DNA from: Polytrichum commune
Lineage: Eukaryota; Streptophyta; Polytrichopsida; Polytrichales; Polytrichaceae
Assembly (NCBI GenBank): GCA_950295325.1
Contig: OX485804.1
Span: 2,914,001 to 2,978,000, forward strand
Direction of reading: 5' to 3'
DNA length: 64,000 bases
Numbering within the stretch: the stretch's first letter is position 1; each line of letters opens with the position of its first letter. The position numbers and the translations under genes are program-made. Shown here piece by piece: positions 1-12,666 of this stretch. Below the pieces are notes generated by a model that ran no database searches, was not told the origin of the DNA, and was given only the letters and a program-made list of their open reading frames with translations.

Positions 1-211
1 GATGTTGTCATTAAAGACCATTGGAGACAAAACATCTAAGAAAAGTGGACATTTCATGGTCATCATTTCTAATCGAGAAATCCTATTTGAGTGATTGTTG
101 GTTACGTGTGGATTTGAGAACGGACACCAAAACGATATGTGTTCTAAAGAGATTGGGCTTTGTGCTCAAAGTTGTTAACAATTCTAGGTTCAATAGTCAA
201 CATAATTGCTC

Positions 212-255
212 ATGGTGATGGTGATGGTGATGGTGATGGTGATGGTGGTGGTGGG
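212..255. repeat. (GGTGAT)n microsatellite
   Basis: Six or more units of GGTGAT run into GGTGGTGG. The rest of positions 1-630 is AT-rich sequence in which I recognise nothing; the short ORFs there look like chance. Confidence 0.9.
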
Positions 256-633
256 GGATGTCTATGACCAATTAATGTCCACTACAAGAGTATTCACTTT
301 GACATTAAATAAGATGTTCATATATTAAGCTCCAAATGTAACAAATACGATTTCAAATGGGCAATCATATCCTGATAATTACATGTTTCACATCCTAGGA
401 GAAATAGATGCAGAACTAAAAGTGTCCATTTAAGGTTTGGTTACCTTATGAAATAATCGATGGACGATAAGAAATATGGATATACATGGGCGTCGGAGGT
501 GGAATGTAGTATGTGTAGTCGTAACATTACTAAGCAATGTGTGTATGGAAGAAATTGTTGAGCATTCTCTATGTAGCGAGGCTCTCCTAAAGCCACTATG
601 ATGTGCAAAGCCTGGTCAAGATTCATGCTGCTA

Positions 634-1005
634 CACCAAATATGATATTTAGTGTCATATGGCATTTTATGCCACTATGGTAACTTTTTGAATGACACTT
701 TCTTATGAATAAGTGGACAAATATTGTCATGGATGAGGGATGGGTTCATCCATTGGCCAAAACCCTACCTTCTCTTGTCAGCAACTTGTGATGAAGTATT
801 GTCATGGATGATTGAAATTTGGATGAAAATCACTTCCTAACTGACAGTAATTGCAACATTGTAACTATGTAATCATCCAAAAATTTTACAAGGAATGACA
901 AATAATGTTGGGTTAACATTTAGTGTTGATGACACTACACCGCGGTTTACAACAAGTATCGAGCAAGACAATTAGAATTGGTGACACTAAATATAATATT
1001 TAGTG
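634..1005. mobile_element. TA-flanked MITE, family D, copy 1
   Basis: Terminal inverted repeats begin CACCAAATATGATATTTAGTG on the left and end with the complement AATATAATATTTAGTG on the right. TA lies directly outside both ends (632-633 and 1006-1007). A diverged second copy lies at 23229-23594. There is no coding capacity. TA duplication and CAC...GTG termini suggest a Tc1/mariner-type non-autonomous element. Confidence 0.7.
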
Positions 1006-2560
1006 TAGTTTCTGGAGGGGAGTGAACACAAATTTGTTGAATTCATGACATTGGAAGAATATGCGCTTGTAAGAGTCATTTTGGAGCATCATTTGGCACT
1101 CCAAACCCAATGAGACGCAAGGATGGTCAAGTACACAACTTCGTTACCTTGCATAAGTTTAAGTGAAAGTGATTCAAAACTATATGCTAACTTTGAGTTT
1201 TGTGAAGGCCAACATCATTCAAACATCCGTATGGTTGAAAATTCCATGTGTTACCCTTAGATTGCCACCGACAATTGAGTTATCCGTAGAGTTTCTCGAA
1301 GCAGGACGAAACTGTGGGTTCGATGCTTCTTTGAGAAAACCTCCTATTAAGAGCTCGTTAGCTCGTCGTGTATCGGAGCCTTCTTTTGAAAGTTGGTTGA
1401 AACTTTGGGACTTCCCTCTTTCCACCTCTCAACGTTTGAAAGAAATTTAAGATTTAAAATAGGGTACCTTCATGGGACATGTTGTCTTATATCCCGGATC
1501 AACCTATGCAAGGCCAACTTGGTCCACCCATCCTAGTAAAACAAACCTAAAAAAGCAAAATTCAATAACCCGGCACTACTCTTTATATACGATAATTTGA
1601 GCATGAAGAAAACTTAGATAAGTTTGTCTTGGTTTAGGACCTGCTTAACTTTATGGATAACTCTAAGGCGTCAAAAACACAATCCTTTGTCGGGAAAGGA
1701 CACAGTCATTTCGAGGAGAGTAAGGAAAGTTTCTTAGTTTGGGGGAACAATTCCTGGCTAGGTCAGAGAAGTATGTAGCCGGCAGCAGGCCCAAATTACA
1801 CTAACAAGCAGAGAGAGAGAGAGAGATGTCCTTAACCAAAACGTGATGAAGAGGCCATGAGCAGAACTTTCTTCACATGATTGAGTACCTCCTAGTCCTC
1901 TCTACACATGAACACTTCACATGCTTGTCTAACTGGCCCAGATTATGGAGAATATCTGGTGCAGCATTAACCTCTAATTTGCAAAAAAAATCCAAGCGCC
2001 AGGCTCACCCATGCATGCTCAATCTCAGCAGTCCGCAACATGCCATTATGAACCTGAGCTGAGCTGAGCTCCTGGCCTCCGTCGTCATACTCATTGCACT
2101 GCAGCATTCAAACGTGTGTGTGACGCGATTAACTTAGCAGTTGGAACATCTCTCATTACGAGTTGAATCGCAAGTAGCTAGATGGGCTCGGCTGGGCTCG
2201 ATCTTATTTAGTTTCTTCGGTCATGATTGAGAGGCACACTACGCTGCCTTCTTTGTCGCTTAACTTGAGTGGTATTTGAGTTGTGATGTCCATTTGTGTT
2301 TGGACGAGGGAAATTTTTGATAGAGAAACACATTCTTTTTGGCGAGAAATCAAGAAATGCGTGCAATCTTGTTGTTTAATAGCATTTTTAGTGTGGAGTC
2401 CGTGTCCCCGCTAGTGATTTTCCTGTCACTTGCGCACATGGAGTAGACGTAGAGTTTCCAGTAGTGACAGGTGCAATTTTGCATATTCAAATCCATTTTG
2501 AGGTGAGTGTTAGTCACCAACAACCTCTTAGAACTAGAAGGCGGTTTGTAGCTTGGCTTC
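1006..2560. other. AT-rich stretch without recognised genes
   Basis: I see no convincing coding region or element here. There is a short GA microsatellite near 1809-1825. A 95-codon ORF at 1163-1450 overlaps an antisense ORF of similar size and shows no family I know. Confidence 0.5.
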
Positions 2561-2564
2561 AGGT

Positions 2565-2900
2565 ATGTAGGTGTTACACGGTTCGTTTTTCTTGTATTCC
2601 ATCGTCTATCAATCAGTTTTACATTTTCAAATTTCTACGATGAAACATCAATAAAAGATGAGATTGAAAATCGGACCTCCCCTAATTAAGTTATGGTTAT
2701 CGGAAGTGCATGTTTGTTAATTCTTTAGTTGAATACATAGGTCCCCCTAATTATGTTGATCACTATTGAGTGTGGGGTGGTTAATATAATTTGAAGACAT
2801 GATCCAATCCCTTTCAAATATTCATCTTCATGGTGTTTGTTTTTTGATCCTCATCTAACCACACACCAACCAAATATAGGTGTCCAATTAAGAAAAACAA
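2565..2900 (-). repeat. Dispersed repeat B, copy in minus orientation
   Basis: The stretch from a TTTGTTTTTGATCC block to TAGGTGTCCAATTAAG matches, in reverse, sequence at 15095-15560, 18660-18910 and 19095-19345. Shared landmarks are the antisense of GTGTGTGGTTNGGTGAGGAT and TTGATGTTTCATC. No coding function is apparent. Confidence 0.6.
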
Positions 2901-2984
2901 CCAAAGAACATCCAAAATACCTTAATTAGTTTCACTAAATAATGAGAGGCACGTTACCTTATTCTTTGCTCAACTTAACTACAA

Positions 2985-4405
2985 TGATTATCCCAACTAG
3001 TGAGGGTGGTGCTAATTCATGAAGCATGCACTATTTAGCCAAATCTCAAAGTTACTTAGGGTTGAATTTTGTATTGAGTGACACTAAATTCATGAATTCA
3101 TGCTCATTCATCATAGACTTCGAGAATATGAGTTGCATGACACATGCTTGTTAGTGAATAGCACCAAGTGGCAATACTTTCAATGAATACACCCTAACCT
3201 CCGTAATATCGCTCCCTCTCTTATATCTAGAAACCCTACAGAACGGATGTGCTCCGTTTAAATCTCCCTCCTTGTTGCCACATTTCCCTCTCATATATCA
3301 TGGGTTCTGACATTAAAATAATCCACCAAAGAACTCAAACCACACGCTCGCACGCATCATATTGTCATCATTACAATTACTGTCAACACTGCAATGTTGA
3401 CTCTATGTCATTCCATAATGCCACATGCTACACTAACTCTCTATTTATCAGACATCCATATTAATACTACAAACTTCCTTAATATCACGTGCACTGTGGC
3501 TACCACATGCATAATATTAGGGAGGTTAGAGAGTAGTGCTGGTACTTTCAATGAGTAGTGCTCCTATGGAGAGTATATTCAGTGAACATTGTTGTGATGA
3601 ACAATGCTTCCTAGATCTTTTGGTGACACTAATCCCATTGCGTAGAGAAAATTAGTATCACCTTCGCTAGTTTCCCACACTCACCATTAGTCCACCCTCA
3701 TCACTTGGGATTATCAGGTGCAGTTACACATTTGAGCGATGATGCCTTCACTACAAGTATTGTCACTTTGTGTTTGACCGATGAAGGAGTTGATGAGAAT
3801 TGTATTCTCTTAAGTTACTTTAACTCTAGTATTGTTGTTAAATAGTGTTACTATGAAGAGTATTTTCAGTGGACATTGTCGGGATGAACAATGCTTCCTA
3901 GATCTTTTGGTGACACTAATCCCATTGCGTAGAGAAAGCTAGTATCATCTTCGCTAGTTTCCCATTAGCCCACCCTCATCACTTGGGATTATCAAGTGCA
4001 ATTACACATTTGAGTGATAATGACTTCACTACAAGTATTGTCACTTTGTATTTGACCGACGAAGGAGTTGATGAGAATCGTATTCTCTTAAGTTACTTTA
4101 ACACTAGTATTGTTGTTGAATAGTGTTACTATGAAGAGTATTTTCAGTGGACATTGTCGGGATGAACAATGCTTCCTAGATCTTTTGGTGACACTAATCT
4201 CATTGCGTAGAGAAAGTTAATATCACCTTCACTAATTTCCCACACTCGCCATTAGCCCACCCTCATCACTTGGGATTATCAGGTGCAGTTACACATTTGA
4301 GTGATGATGCCTTCACTACAAGTATTGTCACTTTGTGTTTGGCCGACGAGAATCGTATTCTCTTAAGTTACTTTAACACTGGTATTGTTATTGTTGTTGA
4401 ATAAT
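2985..4405 (+). repeat. Repeat E, locally expanded as a ~280-bp tandem
   Basis: This family recurs at 12240-12640 and inverted at 42434-42960. Here the segment containing ACAATGCTTCCTAGATCTTT is present three times, starting at 3601, 3889 and 4166, so the period is 288 and then 277 bp. The left part is interrupted by a family C MITE at 3190-3533. Confidence 0.75.
3190..3533. mobile_element. TA-flanked MITE, family C, copy 1
   Basis: The left end CACCCTAACCTCCGTAATAT and the right end ATATTAGGGAGGTTAGAGAG are inverted complements with a few mismatches. TA flanks both sides (3188-3189, 3534-3535). It is inserted within repeat E, as the uninterrupted relative near 12450 shows. Other copies are at 9580-9936 and 16080-16420. 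Confidence 0.8.
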
Positions 4406-4544
4406 AGCATGGTCGTTGTTGTGGTTCGTGTGGGGTCTGTGTCGCCATTCAATTCCCAATCACATGCGCACATGGACGAAAAGTGGGGCTGCCAGTGGCG
4501 TCAGGAAGGGAAGCCCACACATGCGAGATGTTGATTCCGCTCAG

Positions 4545-4945
4545 GAGCTCACACATGTGGAGGCTAAGGGCCACTTCACACACGAGCCAAGAGCCGTGAC
4601 CATGAAATTGTGAGAGCCCAAACGAAAAGTGTATGTGGAGGCTAAGGGCCACTTCACACACGAGCCAAGGAGCCGTGACCATGAAATTGTGAGAGCCCAA
4701 ACGAAAAGTGTATGTGGAGGCTAAGGGCCACTTCACACACGAGCCAAGAGCCATGACCATGAAATTGTGAGAGCTCAAAAGAAAAGTGTATGTGGAGGCT
4801 AAGGGCCACTTCACACACGAGCCAAGAGCCGTGACCATGAAATTGTGAGAGCTCAAAAGAAAAGTGTATGTGGAGGCTAAGGGCCACTTCACACACGAGC
4901 CAAGAGCCATGACCATGAAATTGTGAGAGCCCAAACGAAAAGTGT
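4545..4945. repeat. 78-bp minisatellite, five units
   Basis: The landmark AGGCTAAGGGCCACTTCACA starts at 4561, 4639, 4718, 4796 and 4874, so the periods are 78, 79, 78 and 78 bp. A 78-bp unit is a multiple of three, which opens long artefactual reading frames on the minus strand (4449-5036 and 4654-4896). The 79-bp unit carries one extra G. Confidence 0.9.
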
Positions 4946-5384
4946 CCAAAGGCCGTCCCAACACACCTCCAACATCATGTATTATCGTCACCGACCCTCG
5001 AGTGTAGTGTGAAGACGTATGTGACCGGGCCCTCAACCAAATGCTATTTCAATGGATTTCTACTCATGCGGGGTCCTCCCACATGATAAAATAGAATGAA
5101 CCAACGGTTATGAGTGTTTAGAGTGCCATGGCCTCCCGGTTTTGTGTTAGGTTTACCTCCAAGAGGTGGTTTTTGAAAATAGACCAAGTGACCATGAAAT
5201 GTGATCCATTGGATGTCATGTAGGAATCCGTGTAGACTTCACATCCATCTTGCATTCACATACTCTGTTGGTCCCTCAAGCGTAGTGTGAAGCGAACTTG
5301 GACCAGCTCCGCCTTTTCCACCAATGAGAGTGCTTGAAGTGCGGTCACGGGCTCTCAGTCTCGTGTGTGAAGTGGCCCTAAGAA
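4561..5384. mobile_element. Foldback-type element carrying the minisatellite
   Basis: The left end (GGGCCACTTCACACACGAG) reappears inverted at 5360-5384 as CTCGTGTGTGAAGTGGCCC. A shorter relative with the same inverted ends is at 27357-27725. The minisatellite therefore looks like amplification of the left subterminal region of a non-autonomous DNA element. Superfamily unknown; no target-site duplication was resolved. Confidence 0.55.
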
Positions 5385-5394
5385 TAATGAACGG

Positions 5395-5615
5395 GGTGAA
5401 CCAACTGCTAGTTGCAGATGAACCGGTTGAGTTTGAGATGTAACTGGTTAAAGTTCACGACTTCGGGAAAACTACCCATCATTTTATGGGAATCTATGGA
5501 ATATACCCTAAATTAATAAGGAAAAAAACCGAAAGATCACAGCATGTAACTGATCGCTTCGACTTTGGATACACTATGACTTTGTTGAACAATTATGCCC
5601 CAAACTCTCCCCCAA
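5395..5615 (+). repeat. Dispersed repeat A, uninterrupted copy
   Basis: This is the reference copy of the most abundant repeat here. It contains CAACTGCTAGTTGCAGATGA, then ACCGGTTGAGTTTGAG, then AAAAACCGAAAGATCAC, then ATTATGCCCCAAA. It serves as the empty site for MITE insertions elsewhere: the TA in GCTAGTTGC is filled at 7602, 20815 and 23229, and the TA in AAATTAATAAGG is filled at 16080. Confidence 0.8.
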
Positions 5616-6944
5616 ACTGGCTAAGAAATGCATCTTGTGAATGTTGAGGTGCAATAGGTACAAGATGGGCGGCTGTTTTCAAAAGCTGGCCAATTAACCT
5701 GGAGGCGCCTGGCTGTTCCATGACTCGACTCTTTATCAGAGAGCCAGGGGTGGGGGGTTTGCATGCAAAATTTGTTTTTGGTTTTTTTTAATTGTTGATG
5801 TTTTTTTGGTATAAGGCCAAATCTTAATTACATCTAATAGAAATTTGATGCAATAAGATGTGTTCAATTTGATGTAACTTTACAATTCATATCTAGTTCA
5901 AGAAACTCTTGGAAAGAGGAATCCAAAAACATAACTTCAAAGACGTCACGAGGATATACAGTAAGAGAATAATGTGTTATAAAGGAAGCTTTAATATTTG
6001 GGGGGGGGGGGACCTCCCCCTACGAGCTATTCAGGGGAGGTAGCTAGATACAGGCAAGGGATTTTTTGGACCTAACCGAAAATTTTTGTTCGCCCTACCC
6101 AACTTCGAAAAAACCATTGCCCTTGCATTTTTGGAGGCCACTTATCCACAAATCCCATATTGAGTGCACTTCACCTTCAAGGTCCAATATCCACTATATA
6201 TATATAGAGAGAGCCTTCTACTTTCACAAGTATTCATACGCATTCAAACTAATCAAGCATGATTAAACTAATTAACCGTTTTCATCTTTGCAATGGATGA
6301 GTGTACGTAAGACACCATGAATCCCTAGCCCCCACATAGGAGGGATGAACCCGGGAATAAATAGTACGTAGAGTGGTGTACTTTAAGTTGCATACGCTTG
6401 GTGCGCCTTGCCGGCATGAGTCTCACGTGCTAAGCATGTGTTTTGAGGATGAGGAATTTGCATGGTCTGCGAGAATCCAACTCTTCCACGTCAACACACA
6501 CATGCATCTTCCAATTCAATGTGACAGTCGAAAATTGGAGCTCCTAATTTCGCCTTTGATTCCTATTGTGGACAATTCCAACTCCACATACAAAAGTTTG
6601 GACCGTTGGATTGGATTGGGAATGGTCTCATTTGGTCAACAATTGCGAATCACTAAGGTTGTCATTTCTTCAAGTTGCACATCTGGAATTGAGGCGCAAA
6701 ATGTTATAAGAGGTCAAAGTGAAGGTTCTCATTCTCTTTACACGGTTACACAAGTCTTGTCAAGTATGTTGATTATTGAACCTAGAACAATAAGTACATT
6801 CTGAGCACGTAGTCCAATCTCACTCTGACACTTGTTTTTTCAATGTCTCTTGTAAATTACAAGTTGTGTCATATACATGAATTCTAGGTGTCCAATTAAG
6901 AAGAGTGACCATAGACAAGTATCAAGGTCCACGTATCTCAAAGT
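5616..6944. other. AT-rich stretch with an unrecognised 143-codon ORF
   Basis: An open frame at 6373-6804 on the plus strand is the longest here, but its composition and lack of motifs give no family. A poly-G run occurs at 6001-6010 and a short TA/GA microsatellite at 6196-6212. Nothing else is recognised. Confidence 0.4.
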
Positions 6945-7250
6945 AGTGCATGCCTCCATTGAAGTGAAACTTGAGAACTGGACGTGTGTTACTTTTTATA
7001 GCTTAACTCCTAGAAGTTGAGAAGGACCTTTTCTATCCAAGCAATCACCTCTGCTTGACCATCCCATAACACACATTTACATCATAATCTTTTGATTCGG
7101 GACACATGAACTGTCGAAAATTTGTGTGAACAATCCTAACTTTACAAAGATGCTATATGTATAGTCATAATCACCATTGAAAGTTTCATATTTTGTCAAT
7201 GAGCTACCGAATTGGGATGAATTGCTCTAAAGGATTTTGGGGAGATTTTG
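6945..7250 (+). repeat. Dispersed repeat G, copy 1
   Basis: Diverged match to 9945-10215. Shared landmarks are ATAATCTTTNGATTNNGACAC, AATTTTGTGTGAACAA, CTNTACAAAG and CAATGAGCT. Function unknown. Confidence 0.55.
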
Positions 7251-7399
7251 TGTGGGCCTGCAGGGGTTAAATTATTGCCATTCCACACTTATCTGAGCTC
7301 CTGATGAAACTTGTTGGCAGGGGAGGTCTATTGTATGGTCACAGCTGCAGTGGCCATCGCTTTTTGTTATGTTGCGATCGGGTCACTCGTGATCGGTGC

Positions 7400-7850
7400 C
7401 AGTGTCCGTGGAGATTTTTAGGCATAATCGGTCAAAACCCTAGTGTTTCCAAGTCCAACTGGTTACATATTGTGATCTTTCGGTTTTTCTTCATTAATTT
7501 TAAGTATATTCCATGGATTCCTTTAAAAGGATAAAAAAATTTCGTGAAATTTTGAACTTCAACCAGTTATTTCTTGAACTCAACCGGTTCATCTTGAACT
7601 ACACTATTTTTTCTAATTAGTGTGGGTTACCATTCGGAGTTATGTGTTGCTGTATTTTTTTACTAATATTATCATTTTAAACCAACTAAGTTATATCATA
7701 TTCTTCGGTGTGCATACTAGCTACTTATGGTAATTGGGCAAAAAATGATATTCTCAATAAAATGTTATAGCAATGCGTAACTTCAAATGGTGACCCACAC
7801 TAATTAGACAAAATAGTGTAGCAGTTGGTTCTCTCCATTCATTGATCGGT
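7400..7850 (-). repeat. Repeat A, minus orientation, split by MITE F
   Basis: Reading leftward it matches 5395-5615. The unit runs from GGCATAATCGGTCAAAACCC to CTCAACCGGTTCATC, is interrupted at 7602-7818 by a foldback MITE, and resumes with GCAGTTGGTTC. Confidence 0.75.
7602..7818. mobile_element. Foldback MITE, family F, copy 1
   Basis: The left arm contains CTAATTAGTGTGGGTTACCA and the right arm its complement TGGTGACCCACACTAATTAG, with inverted similarity continuing about 55 bp inward. TA flanks both ends (7600-7601, 7819-7820). Family F copy 2 (20815-21033) sits at the same site of another repeat A copy but with its centre in the opposite orientation. Confidence 0.8.
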
Positions 7851-9577
7851 GCATAAACTAAGCTAGTCACCAACCTTTTTTTTGAGGGTTGAAAGGGGCC
7901 AAATAGCAACAAAAAAAAATTGGGGACCATGAAAAACATGTGTTAAAACATCCGGGTTCACACATTGGTAGAGGCCATCATTACTCTAGGTGCCAGTTGT
8001 CTAGAGCCACAAAGATCCATGAGTGCTACCCTCCCCTAACCTGGAGGCCCTACATGTCTTCTCTCAGTTGCCGTCATCCTCTACATGAAGCCAGTGACTC
8101 GACACTCTTGCCAAAAAAATTGAGTCCCATTGCCACCTTTGAGATCACATGCGTCCATTTCCCCACTCCCTCAACTTTTAATCGCCATTTGAGTCATCAC
8201 ATATGAGCTCGTCATCACCACAACAAACACAAATTGTCAATCAACATCACCCAAGATGAATGTGCATTGGTTGCTAGTGCTTAGTGGTGGTAATTGCAAT
8301 GACTAATGACCAATGACATGTCTCTTTGTTGATGACTACCCAGTTCAAAATTGCCAAGTTTATGTTCCTTGATGGGGAGTTTGTACTTCATACTTCATGC
8401 TACAGTGGACTGGGGGAGTGGTGAGCAACTGTCATGCAACGGTCACGATCGAAGTTGTTGGAACTTGTGTGATTGTGGGGGATGGATTCAAGGGCCGATA
8501 CCTTGATTACACACAACCGCCTCAACTAAACAAGGAAGCTCAAACCCTCCCTCGTTTATGTTTTCTCTTGTGTTTGCTTTGTTGTGATGTGTGCTTGTTC
8601 TTATGAATGTTATTGGTATATATAATGTGGGATGTGGTTGAATGCGAGGTGAATCTCTCTTTTTGGTATGAATGCAAGCAAGGTGGAACTCACTTTGTTG
8701 GTACTCACGCGCCTCTTAGTGATATGGTTGTCTTGGTAAAATTCTCTCTTGGTAATCTTATCCTCTTGGGTAATTGTGTGTCTGACCCTCCCTCCACGAT
8801 TGACCTTAAATGTGAATCTTGAAGTTGTGTCAATCACAATCATGTCAAAGGAGGGTAAGTTAAAGCGCAATATAGTCCTCGAATTATACTTCAAAAGCTC
8901 AAGGAATGCATACAATCTAAGGCCTTTGGATGTGCCCTTTACTTGCAAGCATGTTCGCTTTGCTCGTGAGTCGGAGACAACCTCCTATGGGACCAAGATT
9001 TATGACCTTGAGTGCTCCACCCCTCCTTGAGCAAATGCCACTATGAAGTGGATATACCCAAGAGGTTCGCCCCTCACACCTAAGCCAACTATAAGAGAAA
9101 TCCATGCTTTTAGCCAATTTTAGGTTTGGCTTTAGGCCCTCATGGCCATTTTTAATCCTCGAGTAATTTATGTATTGCCTCTGGCCACTACTTTTTAATT
9201 ATAAATATCATCATATAATTCAATCACGCTTTTACTGTGTTTAGCCAATGTGTGAAAAATATTAAATTATTTTCATCAAAATATTCTAAATAAACATGTT
9301 TGTCATAGCCACATATGCAACAATCTGCATTTTCCTAAAGCCAACAAATCAATATTCAAATAATCCCCCCTAAAAAAGGCACCTAGTCACATTCTTATTA
9401 CTTACCATCATTCAAGCTCTCATCACACTGGTAGAGTTTAGCAGGAGGAGACAAACACAACACAAGAGGAGTTCATAAGTCAAGAGCTCTTCACAGCCTT
9501 GGAGTAGGTCGGTGCCCACCAATTTAATGAGGTGAGCTTAAAGTGAGTCTAAGTAAAAACATACCAATGTTGGCCAA
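7851..9577. other. No recognised gene
   Basis: Overlapping short ORFs on both strands (for example 8610-8948 minus, 112 codons) have no motif I recognise. Nothing transposon-like was identified with confidence. Confidence 0.4.
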
Positions 9578-9579
9578 TA

Positions 9580-9936
9580 CACTCTAAACTCCGTAATATC
9601 AACCTCCTTAATGTTACTCCTTCTTTTTATCCTGAAACCCTAGGGAACAAATGTTCTTAGTTTAAACCTCACTTCTTATTGTCACGTTTCCCTCTCATAT
9701 GTTATTGGTTTTGACACTAAAATAAACAACCAAAGCATTCAAACCACAAACTCGCACGCATCACGTTTTCATCATTATAGTTATTGTCATTAATGCACTG
9801 TTGACTATGTGTCATTCCATAATGTCACATGCTACACCAAATCTCTTTTGTCACGCATTCATGTTAACATTACATAAATCTTTAATATCACGTGCACTTT
9901 GGTTGCCACAAGTGCGATATTATAAAGTTTAGAGTG
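9580..9936. mobile_element. TA-flanked MITE, family C, copy 2
   Basis: Ends are CACTCTAAACTCCGTAATAT and the complementary ATATTATAAAGTTTAGAGTG, with TA at 9578-9579 and 9937-9938. The interior aligns along its whole length with 3190-3533, including CACGCTCGCACGCATC-like and ATATCACGTGCACTTTGGTT blocks. Confidence 0.8.
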
Positions 9937-9944
9937 TATATAGG

Positions 9945-10215
9945 TGCATGCACAATATTTATTTCTAAAGGTTGAGGAGGATGTTTTTGTCTAAGCAGTC
10001 ATCGTTGCCTGACAATACCAACCAACATCCACGTATACGTTATAATCTTTCGATGTTAGACACGTGGACAACTAAAATTTTGTGTGAACAACCTCAACTC
10101 TACAAAGCTTCTACCCATACGGTCAAATCTACCATAAGAGGTGTCGAGTGTCATCAATGAGCTTCTTGATAGGATTGAATTGTTTTAGATGAATTTGAAA
10201 CAATTTTGTTCTGAT
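9945..10215 (+). repeat. Dispersed repeat G, copy 2
   Basis: Diverged copy of 6945-7250, immediately right of a family C MITE. Confidence 0.5.
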
Positions 10216-10842
10216 TCTTCAGGATTAAAGTACCTATACCAACTGGTATCAAATTTGTAACAATATTGTAATGTTGATACTTGATGGGTATCACGAGATG
10301 AGAGAAGCTTTGGATAACCAAATCATTATTGGGGTCAATATCATCCTATTACCGTAATCATGATAATAGGATTTCTTTACCTTTTCTTTAATATGCATAA
10401 AGCTTTCTAAGGGTATATACAACCATTCAGTATTATAAGAAAATCTACTTCAAAGACCCATACCCTACTTGTATATATAATTTTGCAAAATTTACAATAT
10501 ATATATATATCCGAGAAGTATCGAAAAAATAATAATACCAATCCAACACTAGTGACATGAAACTTGTTGTGGCAATGGGCAACATGGCATCTGGTGCTCT
10601 GGCGTCTTTGCACTTGACGCACTACAATGAGGACAACTCTTGTCAACCTCATTGGAGATCTGATAACACACTCATTCATTGTCACAACTTTATGAAGAAC
10701 AAATCACATCAAAACAAACTTATTTCTGCACCATGTGTTCATGCCAATCCACGTTCCATCTAAGAATAACTCAAATATGACAGCTGACCACATGGTTGTT
10801 TTTCACACGTGAGCAAGGGTTGTGGAAAACAATAATTTAGGA

Positions 10843-11305
10843 TCTCTCGTGGTCATGGTCAATGGTTCAAAGGTCATAACCAAGAGAATTCCACGTCATT
10901 TTTTGAAAGCCTTCGTCATAGGCCATATAATAAAATGGACTTAGATTGGAACGTAGTGTTTTTAATGAAATAAAACTAAAAACTAAAAACAAAGATTTGT
11001 GTAGAATATATATTTTTATTTGATTTAAACTAGAAACGTCACTAAATGGATTTTCTTCTTACATGGTTGAGCCTCATTTTCTGTTGAGACGTCCTTTTTG
11101 GGTCCTCTCTTTTACAAAATCCTAGTGACCACCAAACAATATCCATTTCTGGATGTGTAGGATTTCATGACACTTTCTCATCCATTTTTTTGACATGCTC
11201 ACCCATGGTCACTTTTAATTTTTATGACCTTGTATAAAACGAAGTGGGACCCCCACTCCTTTCTCAACCAATGAGAGATTTTAGAAAGCAGTGGTCATGA
11301 GTCAC
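10843..11305 (+). repeat. Dispersed repeat H, copy 1
   Basis: Shares the ordered blocks CGTGGTCATGGT, AGCCTTCGTCAT, GACCACCAAACAATATCCA, TCATGACACTTTCTCATCCA and GTGGTCAT with 11766-12222, about 920-930 bp to the right. No coding potential. Confidence 0.65.
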
Positions 11306-11765
11306 TAGTCAAATTGGCCTGCACCTTAGTGCATTCAAGAAAGAGGTTGATCCAATCCGGCACCCTCGTGCACATCATGTTGTGGGAATCAACATTTCAA
11401 CTACACATCATGAATGATTTATGTGGGAGACTAGGCTCTAGAGTTGGATCCTAGTTCCATCTATAATTTAGTTGAAGGGGGGTTCCAAACTTTCAGTCCA
11501 ACTACTACCTTTACACTAGACTATGCCTTCCAAAGGCATCACAATTCAATCTGAGACCGGATCTTGCACTACACAAGCCGCATTTTATACTTACCACGTG
11601 GCTGTTGTATCTTATGTTTGTTAGGTGCATGTTTTCTTTCTAGAATGAAGGACAAAGGACACACCTTTTTTATATAATTTTTTATATGAAGTTGGAATTT
11701 CACTTAGCGTATATATGGGGTCATTTAACGCACACGACAAAGGTCCGTGACATACAATGATTTTA

Positions 11766-12222
11766 ACATTTCTTGTGGTCATGGTTGGTGGTCTGAAGCC
11801 ATACCCAAGAGAAACCACATCACTTTTTTAAAGCCTTAGTCATGGGACAAGGTGTAAGAGGACTCAAAGTGGGACATATTGTTTTTCATGAAATCCTCAT
11901 GTAATTGGTGAAGGAGTTTAACAATAAGAAAGTTTTTGATTCATCATAGGGTTTACACAAGCTCAATGTTATCAAAAATAGGTTTTTTTTTCAATGATGA
12001 TCACCTTCATTTTATGCTATGACGATGTATTTTTGAATTGTCTTGCTACAAAAGGTGGGTGACCAACAAACATTATCCACTTTTGGACATGTAGGATCTC
12101 ATGTCACTTTCTCATCCATTTTGTGACATGGTTAATCTTGATATTTGTGACCTTGTGTGAAATGAGGTGGGACTGACACTCAATTTGCAATCAATGAGGG
12201 AATTTAGAAAGTGGTGGTCATT
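11766..12222 (+). repeat. Dispersed repeat H, copy 2
   Basis: Second diverged copy of the ~460-bp unit at 10843-11305. The sequence between the copies (11306-11765) has no recognised feature. Confidence 0.65.
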
Positions 12223-12239
12223 ACATTGATTAACCAATT

Positions 12240-12640
12240 AGTGTGTGTAGTACTAAATCCCGAAACACACAGTATTTTGCCAAGTCTCAAATCAGTGAGG
12301 GCTAAATTTTTCATTGAGTGATACTAACTACATGACTACATGCTCATTTACCATTCATTTCAAGGAAATTAGTGCGTGCTCTAAGGTGCTCGTACATTGA
12401 CAAAAAAATACATGCAAACACATGCTTGCCAATGAATAATGCCAGTGCTTTCAATGAATGATGTTGTTATGAATCATATTCCCAGTGGATAGTGCCGGGA
12501 TGAACAATGCTTCCTAAATCTTTTGGTGATACTAATTTCACAGTATAAGGAAATTTAGTATCACCTTCACGAATTTACCACACACACTATTAGCCCTCCC
12601 TCACTAATTAGGATAGTCAGTGTAATGTAAACATGCCCTT
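12240..12640 (+). repeat. Repeat E, single-copy form
   Basis: Unexpanded relative of 2985-4405. It contains GTGCTTTCAATGAATGATG without the MITE found at 3190, and GATGAACAATGCTTCCTAAA once only. It is the natural empty and unexpanded reference for that locus. Confidence 0.65.
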
Positions 12641-12666
12641 TACTTAAAGTAAGTCCAAAAGGGCTC

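Noticed and set aside
4449-5036. 195-codon minus-strand ORF
   Set aside because: It is read through a 78-bp minisatellite whose period is a multiple of three. Repeated peptides and no start context or neighbours support it as an artefact.
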